From Methylobacterium sp. SyP6R (GTDB taxonomy: Bacteria; Pseudomonadota; Alphaproteobacteria; Rhizobiales; Beijerinckiaceae), in assembly GCF_019216885.1 (NCBI RefSeq), contig NZ_JAAQRC020000001.1:4715501-4779500 (forward strand): a DNA stretch of 64,000 nucleotides. The letters are read 5' to 3'. This document shows positions 18,841 through 27,825 of the stretch, piece after piece (positions within the stretch are counted from its first letter, which is position 1; each line of letters begins with the position of its first letter). Under the pieces are notes generated by a model, which saw only the letters and a program-made list of their open reading frames with translations, was not told the origin of the DNA and searched no databases. Both the position numbers and the translations under genes were made by a program.

Positions 18841-20472
18841 GGTGCGCAGCACCTCGACGGTCTCGGTCGGGTTCGACTTCACGATGTCGACGACCCGCTC
18901 GATCGTCTCGGCCTGGATCTTGCCGTTGATCTTGGCGAACTCGACGACGCGGCGGGCCTGGCTCTCGGGCAGCGCCAGTTCGGCCGGGGCCGCGCCTGCC
19001 AGCGCGCCCTCCACCGCCATCACCAGGCCGGGATGATCGGCGGCGAGGATCGAGATCGGGGCCTGCGCCGGATCGTCGGAGGCGACGACCTTCTGCACCA
19101 GCGGCCGGACCACCGTCATCAGCACCACGAGGCCGAGGAGGAAGAGCACCGACATCTCGGCGATGCGCAGCACGTCCTCCTTGGTCGGCTGGAGGAGCGA
19201 GGCCAGCAGGCCCTGCTCCTGGAACTCAGGCACCGCCGGGGTGTCGGCGAAGCGCAGGTTCACCACCTCGACCTGGTCGCCGCGGGCCTTGTCGTAGCCC
19301 ACCGCGGTACGCACCAGGGCGGTGATGCGCTCCAGTTCCGGCGCCGGCCGCGGCGCATAGGCCGGCTTGCCGTCCGGGCCGGCGGCGTAGGTGCCGTCGA
19401 TCAGCACCGCAACCGACAGGCGCCGGATCCGGCCGCCCTCGTTCACCTCGGTGCGGGTGACCCGGGAGATCTCGTAATTGGTGGTCTCCTCGTTCTTGTT
19501 CGAGGCCTCGCGCGGGCCCTGGTTCTGCTGGGCTTGGGTTGCGCCGGGCAACTCGTTGCCGACGGTGACGCCGTTCTCGCTGCTCTGCGACTGCGAATTC
19601 TCGCTGCGGGTCTGGGTCGAGCGCACCACCCGGCTCTCGGGATCGAAGGTCTCCGACCGGCTCTCGACCCGGTTGGGATCGAGTTCGGCGGTGACCTGGA
19701 CCCGGGCCCGGCCCGCCCCGACGATGCCGGCGACGATCTCCTCGACCTGGGAGCGCAGCCGCCGTTCCATGGTGGTCTGGCGCTCGTCGAGGCCGAGTCC
19801 GTTCTGCGCCTCCGCCCCGCGGGCGCCGTCGGCGAGCAGCCGCCCGCGCTCGTCGACGATCGAGATGCGGTCGGGCTTCAGGCCCTCCACCGCCGAGGCG
19901 ACGAGGTGGCGCACCGCCCGGACCTGGCCCGGATCGAGGTCGCCGGACAGCTTCACCACGATCGCGGCGCTCGGCGTCTCGCGGTCGCGGGAAAACAGCC
20001 GCTTCTCGGGCAGGACCAGGTGGACGCGGGCCGCCTGCACCTGGCCGATCGCCCGGATCGAGCGGGCGAGCTCGCCTTCGAGGGCGCGCAGGTGGTTGAC
20101 GTTCTGGACGAAGCTCGTCGACGAGAAGGCATCGCCCTTGTCGAAGATCTCGTAGCCGACGCCGCCGGCGCTCGGCAGGCCCTTGGCGGCGAGGTCCATC
20201 CGCAGGCGGGCGAGTTCGCCGCGGGGCGCCAGCACGGTCTGGCCGGCATCGCCCTTGGTCTCGTAGCGGATGCCCTTGGCGTCGAGGTCGCGCAGGACCG
20301 CGCCGGCATCCTGCACCGACAGGTCGGTATAGAGCACACCCATCTCGGGCCGCGAGACCCGCAGGATGACGAAAGCGAAGAAACCGATGAGCGCGAGGGT
20401 CACCGCCCCCATCGCGGCGAGCCGCGCGGGCCCCAGCTTCGCCACCAGATCGAGGACCGGCTTCACGACCAT
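18823..20472 (-). CDS. fliF: Flagellar MS-ring protein FliF
   Basis: A 549-residue inner-membrane ring protein. One membrane helix is near the N-terminus (GAVTLALIGFFAFVILRV) and another near residue 460 (VLFLLGLVVLMTVV). The periplasmic ring-building motifs lie between them (YEIFDKGDAFSSTSFVQNVN, ARVHLVLPEK). The last residues, ETVEVLRTWIND, are the FliG-binding tail. The ATG at 20472 gives the normal FliF start; a GTG at 20493 is possible. It is first in the operon fliF-fliG-fliH-fliN-flbD. A candidate CtrA box lies 55 bases upstream. Confidence 0.95.
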   Translation of the reverse strand: MVVKPVLDLVAKLGPARLAAMGAVTLALIGFFAFVILRVSRPEMGVLYTDLSVQDAGAVLRDLDAKGIRYETKGDAGQTVLAPRGELARLRMDLAAKGLPSAGGVGYEIFDKGDAFSSTSFVQNVNHLRALEGELARSIRAIGQVQAARVHLVLPEKRLFSRDRETPSAAIVVKLSGDLDPGQVRAVRHLVASAVEGLKPDRISIVDERGRLLADGARGAEAQNGLGLDERQTTMERRLRSQVEEIVAGIVGAGRARVQVTAELDPNRVESRSETFDPESRVVRSTQTRSENSQSQSSENGVTVGNELPGATQAQQNQGPREASNKNEETTNYEISRVTRTEVNEGGRIRRLSVAVLIDGTYAAGPDGKPAYAPRPAPELERITALVRTAVGYDKARGDQVEVVNLRFADTPAVPEFQEQGLLASLLQPTKEDVLRIAEMSVLFLLGLVVLMTVVRPLVQKVVASDDPAQAPISILAADHPGLVMAVEGALAGAAPAELALPESQARRVVEFAKINGKIQAETIERVVDIVKSNPTETVEVLRTWINDR

Positions 20473-20526
20473 GCACCCGCCAACCGGAGCCACCGCGGCC
20501 CCAGGGCAAAATTTGCCGAGTCGTGG

Positions 20527-20541
20527 TTATGACTTGGTTAA
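20527..20541 (-). promoter_or_regulatory. Candidate CtrA binding site upstream of fliF
   Basis: The minus strand reads TTAACCAAGTCATAA, matching TTAA-N7-TTAA at seven of eight positions and starting with the favoured TTAACCA. It lies 55 bases upstream of the fliF ATG. In Caulobacter the fliF operon is a class II operon switched on by CtrA. Confidence 0.6.
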
Positions 20542-20727
20542 CGGCGCACAATTGAATGCGCACGGAGCCGGGACGCCGCCGCTCCGGGGGGAGGCGGAGG
20601 CCCGGCTCTCGGCATCGCGGGTCAGCCCGGGCGAGTGTCCGAGGACGGGATCGCCACGGCTTCTCTCCTCCGCCAACCGGCGGGACAAGCAGACGCGAGG
20701 CGATCCTGCCGTCCTCGGATGATCCCG

Positions 20728-20749
20728 CCGTGCCCGTCCCGGGGCACGG
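20728..20749 (-). terminator. Hairpin after sciP
   Basis: A perfect 8-bp stem (CCGTGCCC / GGGCACGG) with a 6-base loop begins 10 bases after the sciP stop on the minus strand. No T tract follows, as is common in GC-rich genomes, so it is at best a weak intrinsic or Rho-assisted terminator between sciP and the fliF promoter. Confidence 0.4.
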
Positions 20750-20758
20750 ACAGCACCC

Positions 20759-21034
20759 TCACTGACGGTAATGCTGGATCCGGGTCGTGCGCAGGCCTGC
20801 GAGCCCGTGCTGCTCGATCGAATACTGCCAGCTCAGGAATTCCTCGGTGGTCAGCGTGTAACGCTGGCACGCCTCTTCGAGGCTCAGCAGCCCGCCACGG
20901 ACGGCGGCCACCACCTCGGCCTTGCGCCGGATCACCCATCGGCGGGTATCGGTCGGGGGAAGATCCGCGATCGTCAGCGGACTTCCGTCTGGCCCGATGA
21001 CGTACTTCACCCTCGGGCGATGCGGTTCGGTCAT
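20759..21034 (-). CDS. sciP: CtrA inhibitor SciP (DUF1153 family)
   Basis: A 91-residue helix-turn-helix protein. KYVIGPDGSPLTIADLPP and TRRWVIRRKAEVVAAVRGGL are nearly invariant in SciP. In Caulobacter this small protein binds CtrA and blocks its activation of transcription after division. The frame is open upstream to 21166, but the ATG at 21034 gives the known MTEPHRPRVKY start. It lies between flgD and fliF on the same strand. Its upstream region holds a candidate CtrA box and three GANTC sites, in keeping with control by CtrA and CcrM methylation. Confidence 0.93.
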   Translation of the reverse strand: MTEPHRPRVKYVIGPDGSPLTIADLPPTDTRRWVIRRKAEVVAAVRGGLLSLEEACQRYTLTTEEFLSWQYSIEQHGLAGLRTTRIQHYRQ

Positions 21035-21086
21035 GATACGCTCTACACTCGACTGACCTGTCGAGACCGAAGCTAGGCACCCGCGC

Positions 21087-21101
21087 TTAAGATTGGTTGA
21101 A
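21087..21101 (-). promoter_or_regulatory. Candidate CtrA binding site upstream of sciP
   Basis: The minus strand reads TTCAACCAATCTTAA, seven of eight matches to TTAA-N7-TTAA, 53 bases upstream of the sciP ATG. A GANTC methylation site (21099-21103) overlaps it, and two more GANTC sites follow at 21119-21123 and 21144-21148. SciP production is CtrA-dependent in Caulobacter. Confidence 0.55.
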
Positions 21102-21146
21102 TCATTTCCCTCGCATGTGATTCGTAATCCACAGCAATCCACCGAA

Positions 21147-21824
21147 TCAGTTGCCGCCGGTTCCACCGATCGCCTCGACGCTGCTGAGGGCCACGGTGCG
21201 GTCGCCGATGGTCAGGACCGGTTCGGCACCGGAGACGTCCACGCTGGTGATCGCCCCGGTGATCTTGGTGTCGACGGTGACGCTCGAGCCGGTGGCGTCG
21301 AGGGCCTGCACCTTCAGGGTGTACTTCCCGTCCGCGGCGAGCTGCCCGGTGGAGGCGCGCCCGTCCCAGGTGAAGCTCTGGCTGCCGGCGGGCAGCGCCT
21401 TGGTCTGGGTGGCGACCACGTTGCCCTTGGGGTCCGTGATGGTCATCACCGCCTTGGCGGCGGCGCGCGCCGGGGTGAGCGTCCAGGTCGCGGACCCGTC
21501 CGCGAGCGACGAGGTGGCGCCGTCCGCCGTCACGGTCTTGCCGATCAGCCCGGAGGCGGTCGCCGCCGCCGAGGCCTTGCTGGCGGTGATCAGGCTACCG
21601 AGCTGGTCGTTGGTCTTGAGCTGCTGCTCGACCGAGGCGAACTGCACCAGCTGCTGGGTGAACTGGTTGGTGTCGAGAGGGTCGAGCGGGTTCTGGTTCT
21701 GGAGCTGCGTCGTCAGCAGGGTCAGGAACTGGTTGAAGTTCCCGGCGATCGTGCTGGCGTCGCTCGAGGCCTTGGCACCGGTCGGGTTGGAGAGACTGGT
21801 CAAGCTGCTGATGCCGGCGGTCAT
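21147..21824 (-). CDS. flgD: Flagellar hook capping protein FlgD
   Basis: A 225-residue scaffold protein for hook assembly. The N-terminal segment FNQFLTLLTTQLQNQNPLDP (plus LDTNQFTQQL) is the FlgD hallmark and export region. The C-terminal part contains the FLG-Ig-like domain with FTWDGRASTGQ and ADGKYTLKV. It lies downstream of fliK by 54 bases and is probably cotranscribed with it. It is transiently present at the hook tip. Confidence 0.94.
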   Translation of the reverse strand: MTAGISSLTSLSNPTGAKASSDASTIAGNFNQFLTLLTTQLQNQNPLDPLDTNQFTQQLVQFASVEQQLKTNDQLGSLITASKASAAATASGLIGKTVTADGATSSLADGSATWTLTPARAAAKAVMTITDPKGNVVATQTKALPAGSQSFTWDGRASTGQLAADGKYTLKVQALDATGSSVTVDTKITGAITSVDVSGAEPVLTIGDRTVALSSVEAIGGTGGN

Positions 21825-21878
21825 CGGGACCTCGCGAGTGTGGTCGTCATGGGTCGTCGGTCGCTTCTGGCGTCGCCG

Positions 21879-23147
21879 CTAGATTCTGAGGTCGAGGCCG
21901 AGGCGCTGGCCGAGGTTGCGCAACGGCGCCGCGGCCTGCGCCTCCTCCGCCGGAGCCGCCGCGCGGTCGGGGCCTTGCGGCCGGCCGGCCTGGTCGCGCT
22001 GCGGGTTCTGGCCGCCGCCGTCGCGCAAGGAGAAGGTGAGGCCCGCCGTGCCGGGATCGAGCCCCGCTTGCGTGAGCGCCTGCTGCAGGCTGCCGGCATC
22101 GCGCTGGAGCAGCGCCAGGGTCTCGGGCCGCTCCACCGTGAGATGCGCCTTCACGGTCCCGTGCTCGCGGGCGATGTCGAGGCTGACGTCGATCCGGCCG
22201 AGCTCGTAGGGATCGAGCCGGATCTCGAAGCGGTTGCTGCCTGCGAGCGCCCGCATCCCGATGGTGATCGGCACGGCGCTCAAGGGAGCCTGGACCGAGA
22301 CCGCCGGGCGGGTCTCGGCGGCGGCCGGCGCCGCGGCGTCGGCGCCCTTCGCCTGCGACGCAGGCGCCGACGGGTCGGGCGCCGCGAGGCCGTCGGGCAC
22401 CGGCAGGGGACCACCCTGCTTCGGCCGGTCCTTACCGTCCACCTTCGCGGCCTCGGAGAGAAGCGCGGCGATCCGCGGATCGGCGGGCGTCGCCGCCTCG
22501 ATGGCGGCACCCGGATCGGCCGATGCCGTTCCGGTCGCCGAGGCGGTGCCGGTCGCAGGTGCCGTGGCCGCGGGAACGGGTGCGGCCGAGGCCGCCGGGC
22601 TCGGCGTGGGACCGGCGCCGGGAGCGTCGGCGGAATCCTCCTCCGTCCCGTCGGCCGGAGACGCCTCCGCGGTCTCGTCATCGTCGCCGGCAGCCGCGCG
22701 AACCGCCTCGGCCTGCGCCGCATCGGGCGCCGCGGCGGAGGGCTTCGCGCCGGTCGCGGCCGAGGATTTCGCGGCGACGTCCTTCCTCACGCGGTCGTCC
22801 GTCACCTCCCGCGTGGCCTTGTCCTTCGTGATCTTGTCCTTGGCGGCCCGGTCCCGGTCGATCGCATCCTCGGCCCGTTCCTGGCGGGACCGAGCCTCCG
22901 AGGCAGCGTCGGCCCGCCTCGTCTCGCCTCTCGCTTCGGCCGATCTGGTCTCGGTGGGCTTCGGGCCGGACCGCGTCGTGTCCGAGCTGGGTCGTGCCGA
23001 CGTATCGGCCTGCCGCGCAGGCGTGCGGGCGATCCGGGCGGTCTCCCGATCATCCGGACGGAAGGGCTCGTACGCGACGGCCTTCGCCGGCCGGGTCGGC
23101 TCGCGCCCCGCCATCCGTCCCCCCTCACCCGCTCCGCTGATCTGCAT
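21879..23147 (-). CDS. fliK: Flagellar hook-length control protein FliK
   Basis: A 422-residue protein. The first 290 residues are low-complexity, rich in Ala, Pro, Arg, Asp and Glu, and likely disordered, as expected for the molecular ruler. The C-terminal hook-length control domain (about 310-400) has FEIRLDPYELGRIDVSLDI and HLTVERPETLALLQRD, typical of FliK. It has an AGGAGG ribosome site just before the ATG and a candidate sigma-54 promoter directly upstream. It probably heads a fliK-flgD unit activated by FlbD. Confidence 0.9.
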   Translation of the reverse strand: MQISGAGEGGRMAGREPTRPAKAVAYEPFRPDDRETARIARTPARQADTSARPSSDTTRSGPKPTETRSAEARGETRRADAASEARSRQERAEDAIDRDRAAKDKITKDKATREVTDDRVRKDVAAKSSAATGAKPSAAAPDAAQAEAVRAAAGDDDETAEASPADGTEEDSADAPGAGPTPSPAASAAPVPAATAPATGTASATGTASADPGAAIEAATPADPRIAALLSEAAKVDGKDRPKQGGPLPVPDGLAAPDPSAPASQAKGADAAAPAAAETRPAVSVQAPLSAVPITIGMRALAGSNRFEIRLDPYELGRIDVSLDIAREHGTVKAHLTVERPETLALLQRDAGSLQQALTQAGLDPGTAGLTFSLRDGGGQNPQRDQAGRPQGPDRAAAPAEEAQAAAPLRNLGQRLGLDLRI

Positions 23148-23171
23148 CGCCGACCTCCTGGGTCCCGGCAG

Positions 23172-23187
23172 AGCAAGCCGCCTGCCA
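23172..23187 (-). promoter_or_regulatory. Candidate sigma-54 promoter of fliK
   Basis: On the minus strand TGGCAGGCGGCTTGCT matches the -24/-12 consensus: GG and GC are separated by exactly ten bases and both TGGCA and TTGC are present. Transcription would begin near 23161, giving a leader of about 14 bases that includes the AGGAGG ribosome site. The activator would be FlbD, encoded in the same block. Confidence 0.6.
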
Positions 23188-23411
23188 GTCCAACGGACAA
23201 CGTAAGCTATTGATGAAAAGCGATAAAAATCTCCGACCCCTCCGCCCTCGATGGCCGCCCGGTCGGAATCTGCCGGGAGCCCGGCAAGAACTTCCCTGTA
23301 GGCCGCACTCCCTCCCGCCCTGGCAGAACGGCGGTCGGATCGCTATAGACTCCGCCAGCGGCACCGGGATCCGCTTGCCGGAGCCGCCCCGAGACACCCC
23401 CTCGCACGGTC

Positions 23412-24560
23412 ATGAACTCGCTCGATCTGCACAAGGCCCCGGAAGACACCCGCGTCGTGGTGGCGATGTCCGGGGGCGTCGATTCCTCGGTCGTCGCCGC
23501 GCTCCTGAAGCGCGAGGGCTACGACGTGGTCGGAATCACGCTGCAGCTCTACGACCACGGCGCGGCCACGCATCGCCGCGGCGCCTGCTGCGCCGGCCAG
23601 GACATCCACGATGCCCGCCGCGCCGCCGAGACCATCGGCATCCCGCATTACGTCCTCGACTACGAGGACCGCTTTCGCGAAGCGGTGATCGACCGCTTCG
23701 CCGACAGCTATCTCCAGGGCGAGACGCCGATTCCCTGCGTCGAGTGCAACCGCTCGATCAAGTTCCGCGACCTGCTCACCACCGCCCAGGACCTCGGCGC
23801 CGACGTGCTGGCGACCGGCCACTACGTCGCGAGCCGGGCGCTGGCGCATGGCGGCCGCGCCCTCCACCGTGCCCTCGATCCGGCCCGGGACCAGAGCTAC
23901 TTCCTGTACGCGACGACCGCCGAGCAGCTCGACCTCCTGCGCTTCCCCCTCGGCGAGCGGCCGAAGGACGAGACCCGGGCGCTGGCCAAGGAATTCGGCC
24001 TCTCGGTCGCCGACAAGCCCGACAGCCAGGACATCTGCTTCGTGCCGCAGGGGCGCTACCAGGACGTGATCGCGCGGCTGCGGCCCGACGCGGTGCGCCC
24101 GGGCGAGATCGTCCATCTCGACGGGCGGCGGCTCGGCCGTCACGACGGCATCATCGGCTTCACGGTCGGCCAGCGCCGCGGCCTCAACGTGGCGGCGGGC
24201 GAACCGCTCTACGTCGTGCGCCTGGAGCCCGGCGAGGCCCGGGTCGTGGTCGGCCCCCGCGAGGCGCTCGCCACCTCGGTCATCCGGCTCGCGGATCCGA
24301 ACTGGCTCGGCGACGCTCCGCTCGCGGCCTCCCGCGACCTGCCCGTGGCGGTGCGGGTGCGCTCGACCCGCGAGCCCCGCCCCGCCCTCCTCGCCTGGAA
24401 CCCGGACACGGCATCGGCCGAGATCACGCTGGCGACCCCCGAGGACGGGGTGTCGCCGGGCCAGGCCTGCGTCATCTATGCCGATGACGGGCCCCGGGCA
24501 CGGGTTCTCGGCGGCGGCACCATCCGGCGGGTCGCGGCGGACAGCCTGGCGGCGGCCTGA
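23412..24560 (+). CDS. mnmA: tRNA-specific 2-thiouridylase MnmA
   Basis: A 382-residue enzyme that thiolates U34 of tRNAs for Lys, Glu and Gln, using ATP and a persulfide relay. The PP-loop SGGVDSS is at about residues 20-26. The two catalytic cysteines are visible in [14 protein letters not shown] and [11 protein letters not shown]. The length and the C-terminal beta-barrel are normal. It is divergent from fliK, with 264 bases between them that hold the sigma-54 site of fliK and no other clear element. It is a core gene. Confidence 0.95.
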   Translation: MNSLDLHKAPEDTRVVVAMSGGVDSSVVAALLKREGYDVVGITLQLYDHGAATHRRGACCAGQDIHDARRAAETIGIPHYVLDYEDRFREAVIDRFADSYLQGETPIPCVECNRSIKFRDLLTTAQDLGADVLATGHYVASRALAHGGRALHRALDPARDQSYFLYATTAEQLDLLRFPLGERPKDETRALAKEFGLSVADKPDSQDICFVPQGRYQDVIARLRPDAVRPGEIVHLDGRRLGRHDGIIGFTVGQRRGLNVAAGEPLYVVRLEPGEARVVVGPREALATSVIRLADPNWLGDAPLAASRDLPVAVRVRSTREPRPALLAWNPDTASAEITLATPEDGVSPGQACVIYADDGPRARVLGGGTIRRVAADSLAAA

Positions 24561-24669
24561 TCCGACCCCGGCCCTCGCCCCTGCCGATGCGATTTTTTCG
24601 AAGATTTCCCGCGGAAACCGTACCACACACGCGCGCATCGACGCTCGCGCGGCGATCGAACTCGGAGAG

Positions 24670-25332
24670 ATGACGGACATGCTGAGCGAGCCGCGGGAGG
24701 CGGGGCCCACCACCGCCTTGATGCGCAAGGCCTATGCGCGCTGGGCGCCGGTCTACGACGTGGTCTACGACAAGCTCACCGAGCCGGCGGCGCGGGACGC
24801 GGTCGAGGCGGCATTGGTCGGCGGGCGGCGGATCCTGGAGGCCGGCGTCGGCACCGGCCTGTCGCTCGGCTACTACCCGAAGGATGCCGAGGTCTACGGC
24901 GTCGACCTGTCCGAGGACATGCTCCGCCGAGCCAACCGCAAGGTGGCGCGGCGCGGGCTTTCCCACGTCAAGGGCCTCCAGGTCATGGATGTCTGCCGCC
25001 TCGGCTATACTGACGCGAGCTTCGACGCGGTGGTGGCGCAGTTCCTCATCACCCTGGTGCCCGACCCGGAAGGGGCGCTGGACGAGTTCCTGCGGGTGAC
25101 GAAGCCCGGCGGCATGATCGTGCTCGCCAACCATTTCGGCCAGGACCGCGGCACCGTCGCCAAGGTCGAGGAAATCGTCGCGCCGCTCTGCGAGAAGATC
25201 GGCTGGAGCTCGGCCTTCAAGGCCGCCCGGATCGAGGCCTGGGCCAAGAGCCGCGGCGTGACCTTCCTCGGCGTGCGCCCGACCTTCCCGGGCGGGTTCT
25301 TCAAGATCCTGCGCATGCAGAAGCCCGGGTGA
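24670..25332 (+). CDS. pmtA: Phospholipid N-methyltransferase PmtA-like, class I SAM-dependent
   Basis: A 220-residue methyltransferase. Motif I is LEAGVGTGLSLGYYP, followed by YGVDLSEDMLRRA and the motif IV region AQFLITLVPDPEGAL. The start AYARWAPVYDVVYD and the end FPGGFFKILRM match the Rhodobacter/rhizobial PmtA group, which makes phosphatidylcholine from phosphatidylethanolamine in three methylations. The ATG at 24670 has a GGAGA site; in-frame codons back to 24478 are not needed. The gene overlaps the next membrane-protein gene by four bases (GTGA), so the pair is coupled. A related generic methyltransferase cannot be ruled out. Confidence 0.78.
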   Translation: MTDMLSEPREAGPTTALMRKAYARWAPVYDVVYDKLTEPAARDAVEAALVGGRRILEAGVGTGLSLGYYPKDAEVYGVDLSEDMLRRANRKVARRGLSHVKGLQVMDVCRLGYTDASFDAVVAQFLITLVPDPEGALDEFLRVTKPGGMIVLANHFGQDRGTVAKVEEIVAPLCEKIGWSSAFKAARIEAWAKSRGVTFLGVRPTFPGGFFKILRMQKPG

Positions 25333-26165
25333 GCGCGCCGATCCGGCCTGACGAGCCCCCGTCCGGCGAGGACGCCCTCCCCTCGGAGGCAGGCCCGGAA
25401 GCCGTGGCGGCCCCGGCCTGGCGCGGATGGCTGCGGGTGCTGCCGCTCGTCGCCCTGGTGGCCCTGTCGCTGGGCCTGCTGGTCGGAGGCATCACCCGCT
25501 GGTTCAGCCTCGACCAGCTCCTCGCCTCCCGGGCCTATGCCAAGGCCTGGGTCGCGGAGGGATTCTGGCGCGCCTATGCCTGCGCGTATCTCGCCTATGT
25601 CGCCACCGTGATCGTGTCGCTGCCGGTTTCGGTGGTGATGACGACCCTGTGCGGCTTCCTGTTCGGGCCGGTCGCCGGCGCGTTGGTGTCGATCTCGGCC
25701 GCCACCACCGGCGCCGTCGTGGTGTTCTCCATCGGCCGCACCGCGGCGGGCGAGGTGCTGCTGCGTCGCGCCGGCTCGCGGCTGGGGCGCCTCGCGGAGG
25801 GCTTTCGCCGCGACGCCTTCTCGTACGTGATGGTGTTGCGGCTCCTGCCGGTCTTCCCGTTCTGGATGACCAACCTGGCGCCCGCGATCTTCGGCGTGCG
25901 CCTGCGGACCTTCGCGCTCGCCACCCTCATCGGCATCAGCCCCGGCGCCTTCATCTACGCCTCGGCCGGTGCCGGAGTGGAGAACGTCGTGGCGGCCCAC
26001 CAGGCGGCGAAGGAGGCCTGCCTCGTTGCCGGCGGCATCGCCTGCGACGCCGCCCTGTCGCTGCGGGCCATCGTCACGCCGCAGCTCGTCGCCACCCTGC
26101 TCGGCCTCGGCGCCCTGGCGCTGCTGCCGGTCGCCTGGCGACGCTGGCGCGGCAATCCCGGCTGA
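25329..26165 (+). CDS. TVP38/TMEM64 (VTT domain) family membrane protein
   Basis: A protein of 278 residues with about six hydrophobic segments. The VTT/SNARE-associated domain runs from about residue 80 to 220, with CGFLFGPVAGALVS and LLPVFPFWMTNLAPAIFGV (the Pro-rich re-entrant part). The GTG start overlaps the pmtA stop. Members of this fold include DedA and VMP1/TMEM41 relatives, some of which move lipids between leaflets. The coupling to a phospholipid methyltransferase fits a role in membrane lipid handling, but this is inference. Confidence 0.85.
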   Translation: MSAPIRPDEPPSGEDALPSEAGPEAVAAPAWRGWLRVLPLVALVALSLGLLVGGITRWFSLDQLLASRAYAKAWVAEGFWRAYACAYLAYVATVIVSLPVSVVMTTLCGFLFGPVAGALVSISAATTGAVVVFSIGRTAAGEVLLRRAGSRLGRLAEGFRRDAFSYVMVLRLLPVFPFWMTNLAPAIFGVRLRTFALATLIGISPGAFIYASAGAGVENVVAAHQAAKEACLVAGGIACDAALSLRAIVTPQLVATLLGLGALALLPVAWRRWRGNPG

Positions 26166-26343
26166 ACCTCACCCCCGACACGATCACGCGCAATCCTTTG
26201 GCTGGCGTCTGGATTTTTTTCGATCCGGGGATAGCTTCCTGTCGCTCCCCATGCGTGAGGGGGGGCCGAGGTCGGCGCGGGCGTGTTAGTGTCCCGTTGG
26301 CCGGGGTATCGGGACCCATCGGACGAGCGAGGACGTCGAGACC

Positions 26344-27780
26344 GTGCATTGGGCCGATGACGCGGCGAGCCAGGGTGGCCTCCGGCGTCTCGCCGGCCGG
26401 GTCGGGCTGTCCGGTCGCCTGCTGCTGCTCACGGTGGTCTTCGTCCTCATCGCCGAGGTGCTGATCTACGTCCCCAGCGTCGCGAGCTACCGGCGCTCCT
26501 GGCTCTCCGACCGGGTCGCCGCCGCGCAGGTCGCCGCCCTGGTGCTCGACGCCGCGCCCCAGCAACGGGTCTCGGACGACCTTGCCAAGCGCCTCCTGAT
26601 GGGCGTCGGCGCCCGAGCCATCGCCCTCAAGGCCGGCGGGGCGCGCCGCCTCCTCAACCTCACCCCGATGCCGCCCGAGGTCGGCGAGACCGTCGACCTG
26701 CGCGATTCCGGCTGGATCGACAGCATCGGCGGCGCCTGGCGCACCCTGACCCAGGCGAACCCCCTGCCGCTGCGGGTGGTCGGCCACGGCATGGAGGGGG
26801 TCGATTTCGTCGAGCTGGTCCTCGATCCCGCCCCGTTGCGCCGGGCGATGATCGCGTTCTCGGGGCGGATCCTGCTGGCTTCGCTGGCGATCTCCGGCAT
26901 CACCGCCGGCCTCGTCTTCCTGGTGCTGCAGCTCTCGATCGTCCGGCCGGTGCGGCGGCTGGCTCGCAACATCGCGACCTTCGCGGAGGATCCCGAGGAT
27001 CTGTCGCGGCGGATCGCTCCGTCCTGGCGCAGCGACGAGATCGGCGCCGCCGAGACGGCGCTCGCCCGGATGGAGACCATCCTGTCGGACGAGCTGCGCC
27101 AGAAGCGGCGCCTGGCCGATCTCGGCCTCTCGGTGAGCAAGATCAACCACGAGCTGAGAAATCTCCTCACCACCGCGCAGCTTCTCGTCGACCGGCTGGA
27201 GCACGTCGCCGATCCGGGGGTGCAGCGCGTCGCGCCCCGCCTCGTCGGGACGCTCGGCCGGGCGATCCGCTACTGCGAAGCGACGCTCGCCTACGGTCGC
27301 GCCGCCGAGCGGCCGCCCGAGCGCCGGACGATGCCGCTGCGGCCGATTCTTCGCGACGCCCTCGACCTCGCCGGGATGGCACCGGGCGCCGCCGTCACCA
27401 TCGAGGACCGCACGCCCGACGATCTGAGCGTCGATGCCGATCCCGACCAACTGTCGCGGGTGCTGGTGAACCTCGTTCGCAACGCCGTCCAGGCGATCGG
27501 CCTCGCGGGGGCCAGCGAGGGGGTACCGCGCGTGACGATCGAGGCCGAGCGCCGGGGCACCGCCGTCACGATCCTCGTCACCGACAACGGCCCCGGCCTG
27601 CCGGAGCGGGCCCGGGCCCATCTGTTCGAGGCGTTCCAGGGCGCCAGCCGCTCCGGCGGCACGGGGCTGGGACTTGCGATCGCGGCCGAGCTGGTGCGGC
27701 TCAACGGGGGAAGCCTGAGCCTCGACGAGACCCACACCGGCGCGCGGTTCCGGATCACCCTGCCCGACCGGGAGGAGTGA
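26344..27780 (+). CDS. Sensor histidine kinase
   Basis: A membrane-bound kinase of 478 residues. Membrane helices at about 22-46 and 174-198 flank a periplasmic sensor of some 125 residues. A HAMP domain (PVRRLARNIATFAED) and the dimerisation helix with His269 (SKINHELRNLL) follow. The ATPase domain shows N (NLVRNAVQAI), G1 (DNGPGLP) and G2 (GGTGLGLAIA) boxes. It starts with GTG. No response regulator is adjacent; the neighbours are a VTT protein and a LysR regulator, so it is an orphan. The histidine-box sequence (NHELRN) is of an HPK4-like type. Confidence 0.92.
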   Translation: MHWADDAASQGGLRRLAGRVGLSGRLLLLTVVFVLIAEVLIYVPSVASYRRSWLSDRVAAAQVAALVLDAAPQQRVSDDLAKRLLMGVGARAIALKAGGARRLLNLTPMPPEVGETVDLRDSGWIDSIGGAWRTLTQANPLPLRVVGHGMEGVDFVELVLDPAPLRRAMIAFSGRILLASLAISGITAGLVFLVLQLSIVRPVRRLARNIATFAEDPEDLSRRIAPSWRSDEIGAAETALARMETILSDELRQKRRLADLGLSVSKINHELRNLLTTAQLLVDRLEHVADPGVQRVAPRLVGTLGRAIRYCEATLAYGRAAERPPERRTMPLRPILRDALDLAGMAPGAAVTIEDRTPDDLSVDADPDQLSRVLVNLVRNAVQAIGLAGASEGVPRVTIEAERRGTAVTILVTDNGPGLPERARAHLFEAFQGASRSGGTGLGLAIAAELVRLNGGSLSLDETHTGARFRITLPDREE

Positions 27781-27825
27781 GCGCGACGGTTGCCAATGCG
27801 CGGGTCGACGCCGCATCGTAGCGCC

